Made by a program: the position numbers and the translations under genes. The notes below the pieces were generated by a model. The model did not search any database, had not been told where the DNA came from, and worked only from the letters and a program-made list of their open reading frames with translations. From Bacteroides sp. (GTDB lineage: Bacteria > Bacteroidota > Bacteroidia > Bacteroidales > Muribaculaceae), in NCBI GenBank assembly GCA_014801955.1, contig JAAVDE010000026.1, positions 1-38,304 on the forward strand: DNA of 38,304 nucleotides. Reading direction: 5' to 3'. How positions within the stretch are numbered: the first letter of the stretch is position 1; each line of letters starts with the position of its first letter. Below, piece after piece: positions 1 to 7,817 of the stretch.

Positions 1-65
1 GTCGGCAACTACGTCCCGTGTGGACTTTCACCACAGATGTATGACATGCCCGTCATACAAAAAAA

Positions 66-97
66 TCAGCGACATTTCCTCGCGGACTTGTCGCTGA
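66..97. repeat. Perfect 9-bp inverted repeat (hairpin)
   Basis: TCAGCGACA at 66-74 pairs exactly with TGTCGCTGA at 89-97 around a 14-nt loop. It is not followed by a clean T-run on either strand, so it is not an obvious intrinsic terminator. It lies just downstream of a truncated prophage gene fragment on the minus strand and could be part of a mobile-element end. Confidence 0.6.
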
Positions 98-123
98 AAG
101 TCAACCTATGAAAGTCAACCTAT
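96..123. repeat. Tandem 14-bp direct repeat
   Basis: GAAAGTCAACCTAT occurs twice back to back (96-109 and 110-123). The second copy forms the 3' end of the truncated prophage fragment at 115-246. This looks like a small tandem duplication or a scar of recombination; no function is visible. Confidence 0.7.
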
Positions 124-246
124 GAAAAAACTTTTACTTTGTTCACAGAAAAAGATAAATGCGAACTCCTGCGTGATAGCGTCTTTGGCTTGGAGTTTTC
201 GGAACTCTGTAATGAGCTGCGAAACCGATTTTGTATCAATAGCCAT
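115..246 (-). pseudogene. Truncated N-terminal fragment of a Bacteroidales prophage protein
   Basis: A 43-codon frame begins MAIDTKSVSQLITEFRKLQ and continues to about AKDAIT. From memory this matches the conserved start of a structural or tail-region protein of Bacteroidales prophages; the family normally continues with a much longer body. Here the resemblance stops after about 26 residues and the frame runs into unrelated sequence and a TGA inside the 14-bp tandem repeat. It is therefore read as a truncated remnant. A TAACTTTG -7 motif lies just upstream on the minus strand (266-273), so it could still be transcribed. The family match is recall, not a search. A second prophage remnant lies at 817-1385. 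Confidence 0.5.
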
Positions 247-278
247 AACTTATGCTTGTTTTGAGCAAAGTTATGGCT
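241..278. repeat. Perfect 11-bp inverted repeat over the start of the prophage fragment
   Basis: AGCCATAACTT (241-251) and AAGTTATGGCT (268-278) are exact reverse complements separated by 16 nt. The right arm contains the minus-strand TAACTTTG promoter-like motif (266-273) and the left arm contains the ATG of the 115-246 fragment. It could be an operator for a phage repressor or a simple hairpin. Confidence 0.55.
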
Positions 279-351
279 ACAATTAGGATCGTGAAAAGAT
301 CGTATTATCCTATGGCATTGCCTTCAACGGCTCGTTTAAGGATAGACTTGT

Positions 352-744
352 TTAGTGACGGTGAATGAGTTCACGAAATATTTTCACGGCAGGCACATAA
401 AAAATAAATAATACCACCATATATAGGAAATAACCATTCCATGAAAAACAATCACTCCAATTACATAGAGAAATTATTGCCATTAGGATAATAGGCATAA
501 CTATAAAATAAGAAATATGGCGAATAATTTTGTTGCGAGTTCTAACGCCTTTACATTTAGGACAAAATCTCACATTCGCGTAAGAAGATGAAATCTTATC
601 TACATAATGATTACCCCGAAACGTCGTCTCAGAGTCTTGTGATACAAGTACAGCTCTAAGTGATGCATCGGAAATATTATAAACGCAACCACATTGAGGG
701 CAACGGAATTGTCTATTTCTTTGAAGCTCTTGTTTTGAAATCAT
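352..744 (-). CDS. Small zinc-ribbon membrane protein of unknown function
   Basis: The 130-residue product has two CxxC pairs: CPQC near residue 15 (followed by GC) and CPKC near residue 62. Together they would form a zinc ribbon. They are followed by a basic stretch (KGVRTRNKIIRH) and two hydrophobic segments at about residues 77-92 and 103-118, so it is probably anchored in the inner membrane with a cytoplasmic metal-binding head. No family is recognised. Its base composition is AT-rich compared with the core genes after 4.4 kb, and it sits between prophage remnants, which suggests cargo or acquired DNA. A textbook promoter (749-779) places transcription start almost on the ATG. Confidence 0.65.
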   Translation of the reverse strand: MISKQELQRNRQFRCPQCGCVYNISDASLRAVLVSQDSETTFRGNHYVDKISSSYANVRFCPKCKGVRTRNKIIRHISYFIVMPIILMAIISLCNWSDCFSWNGYFLYMVVLFIFYVPAVKIFRELIHRH

Positions 745-748
745 AGAA

Positions 749-779
749 CAAAGTTAGTAATAATATTTGAGATTTCAAA
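749..779 (-). promoter_or_regulatory. Bacteroidota promoter of the zinc-ribbon gene
   Basis: On the minus strand TTTG (776-779) is separated by 19 nt from TAACTTTG (749-756). The -7 box ends only 5 nt before the ATG (742-744), which predicts a leaderless or nearly leaderless mRNA. Confidence 0.65.
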
Positions 780-816
780 GGGTTAGGGCTTGACGCATGA
801 TGTCGGGATTCTTTGC

Positions 817-1385
817 TTAGGCAAAGCGTCCAAAGGACGATAATAGGGCGTTGGATATGGCACGGCAGAACTACTGACCTAAGGAGTCTGCATAAAATTC
901 CTGAATGTTCAGTCTGGAGGCAAGGTATTTGCGCGAGAACCAACGGTTCTTTCTTCGTTTCACTACTAAAGCGCTTCGCGATGAGCGCTTGCGTTTATTC
1001 TCGCGGCCAATATCCCCGGAGTTACCGCGAGGCGTGTTCGAGCCAGTGCCATAGTCAACGAAAAGTCCGTAGGTGTTGAACGCTTGTGAGAGCGTTATGT
1101 CGATGAACTTGCCGTCGGCAGTCATTGATATGCCGACCGTCGAGCGGTAAAGTGCCCTGTGTCAATGACACTGAGAAGGGCGATCTGCGAGCGCCATTTC
1201 TTAATCATCGCGGTATTTTTCGGGGAAGGCCTTGAGGCAGAGGGGCCGATTCGACGGGAAACATGAACGTTTGCGCCCATTGTGTAGTCCAAGTTGGACT
1301 GCGCGTTTGCGAAGGCTTCGTAGTCGATGTAGTTGGCGAGTGAAGGTGTTGGCGTCCCCGAAAGGGATTGGGCTTGGTTGCCTAT
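817..1385 (-). pseudogene. Decayed prophage virion-morphogenesis-type gene (frameshift plus stop)
   Basis: Read on the minus strand from 1385, one frame gives ANYIDYEAFANAQSNLDYTM and later IKKWRSQIALLSVIDTG. The protein then continues in another frame as ALYRSTVGISMTADGKFID, QAFNTYGLFVDYGTG and RWFSRKYLASRLNIQEFYA, to a TAG at 871-873 that is followed in frame by FCRAISNAL up to 819. A single base missing from the GGG run at 1155-1157 joins the two frames exactly (DTG to ALYRS). The pattern of a GLFVDYGTG core, basic region and WFSRKY matches, from memory, a Bacteroidales prophage head/tail-completion type protein. It is a dead gene with one -1 frameshift and probably one nonsense codon. It accounts for most of the 745-1417 gap. 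Confidence 0.6.
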
Positions 1386-1417
1386 TTACTGCTTTTATAT
1401 GAAGGTTTTGACCCCCT

Positions 1418-2761
1418 TTAGATTCCTGTTGTTAAGACAAAGTCAACGAGATTGAAACGGACAAAATTGTAGAGCATCAGAGTTCGCAGCCCGATGTTGC
1501 ACTCATATTGGACACCGGGGCCGGCGTACGGCATAGTTGTTACTACAATTTCGGGAATCTCGAGCGCATGATTTCCCAATGATATTTTCATGTCGCGGAG
1601 CTTGTAGCAGTCCATAAAGTTAACGCCACCGATCCCTGCCACTCTGACCGTGTCTTTGACCCCATTGTCTAATACAAACTGCCTGTTCCTCTCAAAGAAA
1701 GCATTACCGATACTTCCATAAGAGGCATCGCCTGAATCAATACACATCAGCATCGGCTCGTTGTGGATTGTTCCTTTACAGAGCAGATTCATCGATGGCG
1801 AGAAACACAGGTTGGGCTTGGCATCGGTTTTGACAGGAATGAACGGGGCCTTCATGGGTACGGTCAATGTGTTTGTAACGAAATCTATATTCACCTCTTT
1901 AAGTTGTAGCATCAAATCGCTGCCCAATATAATACTGAACGCATCGGTGTATTGGTCAGCCTCGCTGTTGTCAGATGAGATTGAAACAACGGAGAACGGC
2001 ACGTCTTTAATTGTCATATTACCCAATTGCAGCTCGTCGGCCATTGCAAGATAGCCATCTTTCCGCCCCACTCCGCCAACAGAAACTGTCGTGCCATCCA
2101 GCGATGTGAGATTATACTTCTCAGCCATTTCGGGAGAAATCAAATTGATGCCGGCCCCGGTATCAAAAGTAATATCAGCCGATATTCCGTTAATAGAACT
2201 CTCTTTAAGATGCATCAAAACGGAGCCCTTGTCCTTTGGGCCAACAGGAACGATAGCAAAAGGCACCACCCCCGGGCTATCTTCGTTAAACTGAATTTGA
2301 TAAGGATTATAAGCGGCAAGAGCAGAATAACGGTTGGCATGCGAAGTAAGGTTAGCAACCGTCGTTGAATCAAGATACTGGCGGGTTGCATCCAAAATCG
2401 AATTAGTCATTGACGCCGCAGCCTCATTTTCTCCGACTCTGCTTAGGTCCATGCCAAACATAAAGGTAGCAGAAATCAAATTACCCAAATCAAGCGACTC
2501 CAACTGAGTATTGAATAATTCTTCAAACGCCGGAATTGACACGTCCGGGCGATTGAGTCGGTTTCCAATCAAACAGCGCGAGTATATTTCGAGAAAAGGA
2601 TGAATCGAGTCCTTAGGTACGGAATTGTAGATAGAATCAAGAGCAAACCAATCCGAGCGATTCATCGCACTGCCAATTTTCTCATCGACTGACTGCGAAT
2701 AGCCGCTCAACGACCCAAAGCCTATTAAAGCACATAGAACGATTCTTCGTAACATATACAT
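1418..2761 (-). CDS. Secreted retropepsin-like aspartyl protease (intact copy)
   Basis: The 447-residue product has a signal peptide (about residues 1-22, cut near SGYSQ), a helical N-terminal half, then two aspartyl-protease half-domains. The first has FDTGAG at D200 followed by NLISPEMA. The second has IDSGDASYGS at D342. The paired DTG/DSG motifs fit the retropepsin-like family found in Bacteroidota exported proteins; the substrate is unknown. It is presumably periplasmic or surface located. It is a tandem paralogue of 3000-4361 and shares even the upstream promoter layout. No terminator is obvious downstream; the gene ends next to the prophage remnant. Family assignment is from the motifs; physiological role is unknown. 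Confidence 0.8.
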   Translation of the reverse strand: MYMLRRIVLCALIGFGSLSGYSQSVDEKIGSAMNRSDWFALDSIYNSVPKDSIHPFLEIYSRCLIGNRLNRPDVSIPAFEELFNTQLESLDLGNLISATFMFGMDLSRVGENEAAASMTNSILDATRQYLDSTTVANLTSHANRYSALAAYNPYQIQFNEDSPGVVPFAIVPVGPKDKGSVLMHLKESSINGISADITFDTGAGINLISPEMAEKYNLTSLDGTTVSVGGVGRKDGYLAMADELQLGNMTIKDVPFSVVSISSDNSEADQYTDAFSIILGSDLMLQLKEVNIDFVTNTLTVPMKAPFIPVKTDAKPNLCFSPSMNLLCKGTIHNEPMLMCIDSGDASYGSIGNAFFERNRQFVLDNGVKDTVRVAGIGGVNFMDCYKLRDMKISLGNHALEIPEIVVTTMPYAGPGVQYECNIGLRTLMLYNFVRFNLVDFVLTTGI

Positions 2762-2779
2762 TTTGCGTTAGAATTTGCG

Positions 2780-2810
2780 CAAAGTTACTGATAATTTGCG
2801 AGAAATCAAA
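2780..2810 (-). promoter_or_regulatory. Promoter of the intact protease gene
   Basis: Minus strand: TTTG (2807-2810), 19-nt spacer, TAACTTTG (2780-2787), then 18 nt to the ATG at 2761. The arrangement is duplicated upstream of the paralogue at 4380-4410. Confidence 0.7.
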
Positions 2811-2828
2811 GAACTAATTCAAGGTCGT

Positions 2829-2960
2829 AACGGCTCTTTAATTTAAGATTGCCACCGGGGGTGAGGGCGTCTCGCCCTCACATCTGCGGCTAATGCGGGG
2901 CTTCGCGACGCAGCCGAGGGCGAGACGCCCTCGCTCCCAGGCTTAAATGAAAGAGCCGTG
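2829..2960. mobile_element. MITE-like element with 19-bp TIRs and 9-bp target duplication
   Basis: The ends 2829-2847 (AACGGCTCTTTAATTTAAG) and the reverse complement of 2942-2960 (CACGGCTCTTTCATTTAAG) match at 17 of 19 positions. The element is flanked by the identical 9-mer CAAGGTCGT at 2820-2828 and 2961-2969, as expected for a target-site duplication. The 132-bp interior has no ORF but contains two GC-rich hairpins: GTGAGGGCG/CGCCCTCAC (2861-2869/2873-2881) and CGAGGGCG/CGCCCTCG (2915-2922/2926-2933). It lies between the two protease paralogues. It would need a transposase in trans; none is in the window. Confidence 0.75.
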
Positions 2961-2999
2961 CAAGGTCGTTGACTTCAAGGATGCAGCAGTCGCGGATTT

Positions 3000-4361
3000 T
3001 TATTTACTATTGATTCGGGGAAGCCCGGTTGTCAATACAAAGTCAACAAAATTGAAACGGACAGAGGAGTAGAGCATCAGAGACCGCAGCCCTAACACTC
3101 CGCCCTCAGATTCACTGCCGGCACCTTCTTCCTTCCGGGTTCTTACGTCAATTTCAGGAATTTCTACAGCGTGTCCTCCCAACGAAAGTTTCATATCAGA
3201 AAGCAAGTAGCGCTCGTTAAATTTTACGCCGCCTATACCTGCCTGCCTAACGGTGGTCTTGATTCCGTTATCCACCACAAATTGCTTATTGTGTTCAAAA
3301 AACTCCTCGCCGAGGGTTCCATATGATGCATCGCCGGAGTCAATAAGCATCAGCAGAGGGTTATCCTGAATTTCACACTTGCAAAGTAAATTCCTTGTGT
3401 CAGCGAAACACATATTCGGCTTGGCGTCTGTCTTAGCCGTGGCCTCTGATGGTACGGTCAGATTATTCGTGACGAAATCAACGGTTATGTCTTTAAGCTG
3501 AAGCATCAAATCGTTACCCAAAATAATATTGACTGCGTCGGCATAGCGGGCGGCCTCCTCATTAACCGATGACAACGACATGGAGGTGACAGTAAACGGA
3601 ACGTCCTTAACAGTAATATTTCCTAATTGAAGCTACTTGGCGATGGCTAAATACCCATCTTTTTTGCCTACTCCATCGACTGAAACTTTCGTGCCGTCAA
3701 GAGGTATCAGACCATATTTTTCCGCCATTTCAGGAGAAATGATACTTGATGCGCACCCGGTGTCAAACATAATATCTGCCGACATTCCGTTTATTGCACT
3801 CTCTCTAAGTTGCATAATAACTCCACCCTTTTCCTTTGGGCCCATAAGGACTATGGCGAAAGGCACCTTTCCGATGCTATCTCCCTCAACTTGAATCTGA
3901 TAAGGATTATAAGCGGCAAGAGCGGAATACCAGTTGGCCATCAAAGTAAGGTTGGCAACCGCAGCAGAATCAAGATACTGCCGGGTAGCATCAATAGTCT
4001 GTCTTATCATCGATGCGGCAAATTCATTTTCTCCCACTCTATTTAAGTCATTACCAAACATAACTGCGGAGGAGATGAAGTTATTCAAATCGAGATAATC
4101 CGATTGGGAGGTAAACAGCTCCTGAAAGGCAGGGACTGATAGCTCCGGGCGATTTAATTTGTGTCCGATAAAACCGCGGGCCGACACTTCGAGATAAGGA
4201 TGAATTGAGTCTTTAGGCACCGAATAGTAAATCGAATCGAGGCCAAACCAGTCAGCATGGTTTATCGCATTTAGAATCTTTTCATTGACTGACTGCGAAT
4301 AACCGATCAAAGAATTGATGCCTATAAAAGCACTTATGATAATTTTTCGTAACATATACAT
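3000..4361 (-). pseudogene. Retropepsin-like aspartyl protease paralogue with one in-frame TAG
   Basis: This copy aligns along its whole length with the gene at 1418-2761: signal peptide, FDTGCASSIISPEMAEKYG in the first lobe, LIDSGDASYGTLGEEF in the second. Codon 243 is TAG (3633-3635), where the intact copy has GAG (E243). The frame then continues without another stop to 3000, so the lesion is a single nonsense change. As it stands, translation would give a 242-residue first lobe. An internal ATG at 3581 opens a 193-residue second-lobe frame without a signal peptide. Absence of further decay means it is a recent pseudogene, is read through, or reflects a sequencing error. The promoter (4380-4410) is intact. 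Confidence 0.75.
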
Positions 4362-4379
4362 TATGCGTTAGAGTTTGCG

Positions 4380-4410
4380 CAAAGTTACAAATAATCCGCC
4401 AGGTAGCAAA
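4380..4410 (-). promoter_or_regulatory. Promoter of the broken protease paralogue
   Basis: Minus strand TTTG (4407-4410), 19-nt spacer, TAACTTTG (4380-4387), 18 nt to the ATG: the same geometry as the promoter of the sister gene. The TTTGCGCAAA-type sequence just after the -7 box is also conserved. Confidence 0.7.
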
Positions 4411-4432
4411 AATAAAAAAATTCACTGAAAGG

Positions 4433-4463
4433 ATTGTGGGCTCGGAATTTTTTGTTAACTTTG
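4433..4463 (+). promoter_or_regulatory. Promoter of the PH-domain gene
   Basis: ATTG (4433-4436), 19-nt spacer, TAACTTTG (4456-4463), 22 nt before the ATG at 4486. It is divergent from the protease-copy promoter 23 nt away. Confidence 0.65.
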
Positions 4464-4485
4464 GCGGCACGATAACTTATTAAAC

Positions 4486-4929
4486 ATGAAGAATATGATA
4501 ATTGAAGGAGAACGTACGGTTTACAGGTCGCGGTGGGATTGGTCAACTTGGCTGATTCTGACAGTTAGTGCTGTGGCCTGCCTGATGCCCGCATTTTTGG
4601 GCGCAGTCGTTGAGGGAGTTGTTATTACGGTGGCTTTTCTGGGGCTGATTGTGGCCGGATGTCTCGGCACCTACTATGTTGTTGCCGGTGATAACCTCGT
4701 GGTTTACACGCTTTTCATTCCCAAGACATACCCTATCGCCAAGATCTCGCAGATTAAGCCTACCAAGTTAATCTTATCGGCACCGGCAACCTCGTTGACC
4801 CACCGCATCGCCATCAGCTTCACCGACAGAAAGGTCATGAAAAGCGCGATGCCACTAATCATCTCGCCCGTGCGCCAACCCGAATTCCTCGCGCAACTCC
4901 GCTCCATCAATCCGGCCATAAAACTCTAA
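4486..4929 (+). CDS. Membrane-anchored bacterial PH-domain protein
   Basis: The 147-residue protein has a short N-terminal strand region (GERTVYRSRWDW), two adjacent membrane segments (about residues 20-42 and 45-66), and then a C-terminal beta-rich part with YYVVAGDNLVVYTLF, YPIAKISQIKPTK and ending PEFLAQLRSINP. This order is that of the small bacterial PH (YdbT/SunI-like) proteins common in Bacteroidales, whose function is mostly unknown. The start at 4486 is supported by the promoter spacing, although an in-frame ATG three codons later is possible. It is monocistronic: its own promoter lies upstream and a strong bidirectional terminator separates it from uvrA. Confidence 0.7.
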   Translation: MKNMIIEGERTVYRSRWDWSTWLILTVSAVACLMPAFLGAVVEGVVITVAFLGLIVAGCLGTYYVVAGDNLVVYTLFIPKTYPIAKISQIKPTKLILSAPATSLTHRIAISFTDRKVMKSAMPLIISPVRQPEFLAQLRSINPAIKL

Positions 4930-4931
4930 CC

Positions 4932-4969
4932 GGCAAAAGCCACGCGTTCGATAGCGCGTGGCTTTTGCC
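4932..4969. terminator. Bidirectional terminator between the PH-domain gene and uvrA
   Basis: A perfect 15-bp inverted repeat, GGCAAAAGCCACGCG (4932-4946) and CGCGTGGCTTTTGCC (4955-4969), with an 8-nt loop lies between two convergent genes. Confidence 0.8.
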
Positions 4970-4991
4970 AATTGTCTTGCTTGGGTTAATA

Positions 4992-7817
4992 TTAGAGGAA
5001 GGGAGCGGTTGGTGAATCGGTTTTGGCGACTTCCTCGGGGGTGCCCTGGGCAACGATTTGGCCACCGCCTGAGCCGCCGGCCGGGCCCATGTCGATAATA
5101 TAGTCGGCCGATTTGATAACGTCTGTGTTATGCTCGATAATCAGCACTGTATTGCCTTTGTCGACAATCTGATTCAGCAGGCCCATGAGCGTATTGATGT
5201 CGTCGAAGTGGAGGCCGGTGGTCGGCTCGTCGAGAATGAAGAGCGTTTTGCCGGTGTCGCGCTTGGCCAGCTCCGTTGCGAGCTTAACGCGCTGGTTCTC
5301 GCCGCCCGAAAGGGTGCTCGACGGCTGGCCGAGCTTAATGTAGCCAAGCCCGATGTCCTGAAGCATCTTAATTTTTTTGAGAATAACAGGGGTATTGGCG
5401 AAAAATTCCACGGCCTGATTGATCGTCATATCGAGCACGTCGGCAATGGATTTGCCCTTAAAGCGAACCTCGAGGGTTTCACGGTTATATCGCTTTCCGC
5501 CACACACTTCACACGGCACCAGCACATCGGGCAGGAAATTCATCTCAATGGTTTTGTAGCCGTTGCCCCCACAGGCTTCGCAGCGTCCGCCCTTAACGTT
5601 AAACGAGAACCGGCCGGGCTTATAGCCGCGGATTCGGGCTTCGGGGAGATTAACGAAAAGCGAGCGAATGTCGGAAAACACGCCGGTATACGTTGCCGGA
5701 TTGCTGCGCGGAGTGCGCCCGAGCGGCGTTTGGTCAACGGTCACTACCTTGTCGATATTCTCAACTCCGACAATCTCCTTGTAGGGGAGCGGTTCTTGCA
5801 ACGAGCGATACAGGCGCGCGGCGAGAATGGGCTGCAAAGTGCCGCTAACGAGCGAAGATTTGCCGGAACCGCTGACGCCGGCCACTACCGTCAGAGTCCC
5901 CAGCGGCAGGCGGAAGTCAACGTTTTTCAGGTTATGGCCGGTAGCACCCTTCAGTTCAAGGAACAGGCCATTGCCGGGGCGGCGCATTGCGGGCACAGGA
6001 ATTTCGCGGATGCCATTAAGGTAGTCGGCAGTCAGGGTTCCTGCCTTGAGCATATTCCGCGGCGTGCCCTGATAAACTACCTCCCCACCCTTTTGGCCGG
6101 CCTTGGGCCCGATGTCGATAATCCAGTCGGCTTCGAGCATCATGTCGCGGTCGTGTTCAACGACTATGACCGAGTTTTCAGCATCGCGCAGCGCCTTGAG
6201 CGAGTTGATGAGGCGCAGATTGTCGCGCTGATGCAAGCCGATGCTCGGCTCGTCGAGAATATAGAGCACGTTGACCAGCTCGGAGCCGATTTGCGTTGCC
6301 AGGCGGATGCGCTGGCTCTCGCCGCCCGAAAGAGTTGCCGACGCGCGACCGAGCGACAAATATCCCAGGCCTACGTTTTCCAGGAAGGTCAACCGAACGC
6401 CGATTTCTTTAAGTATTTCTGCAGCTATGGCCTGTTTCGACCAGTCCAACAGCAAGTCAGCGTTTTTAATCCACTCGGAGAGCGCCGTAATGTCAAGGCG
6501 ACAGAGATCGGCAATAGTCTTGTCGCCGATAAAGAAGTGGCGAGCCTCGATATTAATGCGGTCGCCGTTACATTCCGGACACACGCAGCGCGAATAAAAC
6601 CGAGCGCTCCAGTTTTTGGCCATAGTGTCGGCATCATCGCTTTGCTGCATCTCAATGTAGCGGATAATGCCGTCGTAGGTGCGATATAAGCTGCTCATAT
6701 ACGAACTGCCCGCGTTGATGTCGAGCTTCTCGGTCGAGCCATAGAGAATCTCGTCGAGCAGCTCCTCGGGCAACTGTTCGACCGGCGTTGTCAGCTTGCA
6801 GCCATAGCGGTCACAAAGCTGCTCAATCTGTCGAAAAATTATGGTGTCCTTCTTTTTGCCCAGCGGCTCAATCGCGCCGGCCGCAATGCTCAGCTTGCGG
6901 TCCGGAATAATCTTGTCGATGTCGATAACGTTAACCTCGCCAATGCCTTTGCAGCGCGGACAAGCGCCCAGCGGCGAGTTGAACGAGAAGTTATGAGGCG
7001 CCGGATCGCGGTAACTGATGCCGTTTTCGGGGTCCATCAGCGTTCGCGACAGGTAGGTCAGCTCATTGTCTTTGTCAACGTTGCAGATAATCAGCTGGCC
7101 GTCGCCGCGCTGCAGAGCCGTGGCAACGCTGTTGCGCAGGCGGGTATCGTCGGTATCATTGACCACGATTTTATCAACGACCAGCTCGATAGTGTGGTTT
7201 TTGTAGCGGTCGAGTTTCATGCCCGACTCGATTTCGCGCATTTTACCGTCGACTCGAACGTTGAGATACCCCTTTTTGAGCAACTGCTCGAAAAGCTCCT
7301 GGTAGTGACCCTTGCGGTTATGGACTATCGGCGCGAGAATCAGAATGCGACGGCCGTTGAAGCGCTCGTGAATCAGCTTCAGAATCTTCTCTTCGCTGAA
7401 TTTCTCCATCGGCTTGCCCGAAATGTAGCTTCGGGCGGTTGCAACGCGGGCATAGAGCAGGCGCAGAAAGTCGTAGATTTCGGTGGTGGTGCCGATAGTC
7501 GAGCGCGGGTTGCGGTTAACCGTTTTCTGCTCAATGGCGATTACCGGCGACAGACCCGTTATTCGGTCAACGTCGGGGCGCTCCAGAGTGCCGAGCATCT
7601 GGCGCGCGTAGCTTGAAAAAGTTTCGATATAGCGGCGCTGACCTTCGGCGAAAATAGTGTCGAAGGCGAGCGATGACTTACCCGAGCCGCTCAGGCCGGT
7701 AATTACGGTCAGTTTGCCGTGGGGAATCTCAACGTCGATATTCTTCAGATTGTGCACTCGTGCGCCGGTAACGACCAGCGACTCCAGCGCCTCGGAATCT
7801 TGCTTTTTCTTGGCCAT
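4992..7817 (-). CDS. uvrA: Excinuclease ABC subunit A
   Basis: UvrA is the damage-recognition ATPase of nucleotide excision repair; as a dimer it loads UvrB on distorted DNA. The 941-residue product is full length. Visible motifs are Walker A GLSGSGKS (41-48), a CPRCKG zinc site (C286/C289) with CVCPECNG near 411-418, ABC signature LSGGESQR (497-504), [10 protein letters not shown], second Walker A GVSGSGKS (647-654), the structural zinc finger C746-C749/C769-C772, the second signature LSGGENQR (836-843) and LDEPTTGLH. It is the last gene of a three-gene minus-strand operon. Its ATG directly abuts the stop codon of the lytic transglycosylase gene, suggesting translational coupling. The long frames on the opposite strand are shadows. 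Confidence 0.97.
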   Translation of the reverse strand: MAKKKQDSEALESLVVTGARVHNLKNIDVEIPHGKLTVITGLSGSGKSSLAFDTIFAEGQRRYIETFSSYARQMLGTLERPDVDRITGLSPVIAIEQKTVNRNPRSTIGTTTEIYDFLRLLYARVATARSYISGKPMEKFSEEKILKLIHERFNGRRILILAPIVHNRKGHYQELFEQLLKKGYLNVRVDGKMREIESGMKLDRYKNHTIELVVDKIVVNDTDDTRLRNSVATALQRGDGQLIICNVDKDNELTYLSRTLMDPENGISYRDPAPHNFSFNSPLGACPRCKGIGEVNVIDIDKIIPDRKLSIAAGAIEPLGKKKDTIIFRQIEQLCDRYGCKLTTPVEQLPEELLDEILYGSTEKLDINAGSSYMSSLYRTYDGIIRYIEMQQSDDADTMAKNWSARFYSRCVCPECNGDRINIEARHFFIGDKTIADLCRLDITALSEWIKNADLLLDWSKQAIAAEILKEIGVRLTFLENVGLGYLSLGRASATLSGGESQRIRLATQIGSELVNVLYILDEPSIGLHQRDNLRLINSLKALRDAENSVIVVEHDRDMMLEADWIIDIGPKAGQKGGEVVYQGTPRNMLKAGTLTADYLNGIREIPVPAMRRPGNGLFLELKGATGHNLKNVDFRLPLGTLTVVAGVSGSGKSSLVSGTLQPILAARLYRSLQEPLPYKEIVGVENIDKVVTVDQTPLGRTPRSNPATYTGVFSDIRSLFVNLPEARIRGYKPGRFSFNVKGGRCEACGGNGYKTIEMNFLPDVLVPCEVCGGKRYNRETLEVRFKGKSIADVLDMTINQAVEFFANTPVILKKIKMLQDIGLGYIKLGQPSSTLSGGENQRVKLATELAKRDTGKTLFILDEPTTGLHFDDINTLMGLLNQIVDKGNTVLIIEHNTDVIKSADYIIDMGPAGGSGGGQIVAQGTPEEVAKTDSPTAPFL

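Noticed and set aside
241-278. Invertible promoter between inverted repeats
   Set aside because: The arms are only 16 nt apart and no recombinase gene or second promoter orientation is present; a hairpin or operator is simpler.
122-286. 54-residue plus-strand frame starting MKKLLLCSQKK
   Set aside because: It is opposite the MAIDTKSV prophage fragment, which better explains the sequence; there is no supporting promoter or domain.
5130-6689. 519-residue open frame on the plus strand opposite uvrA
   Set aside because: It lies wholly within the intact uvrA gene on the other strand; GC-rich codon bias opens antisense frames. The product has no recognisable domain.
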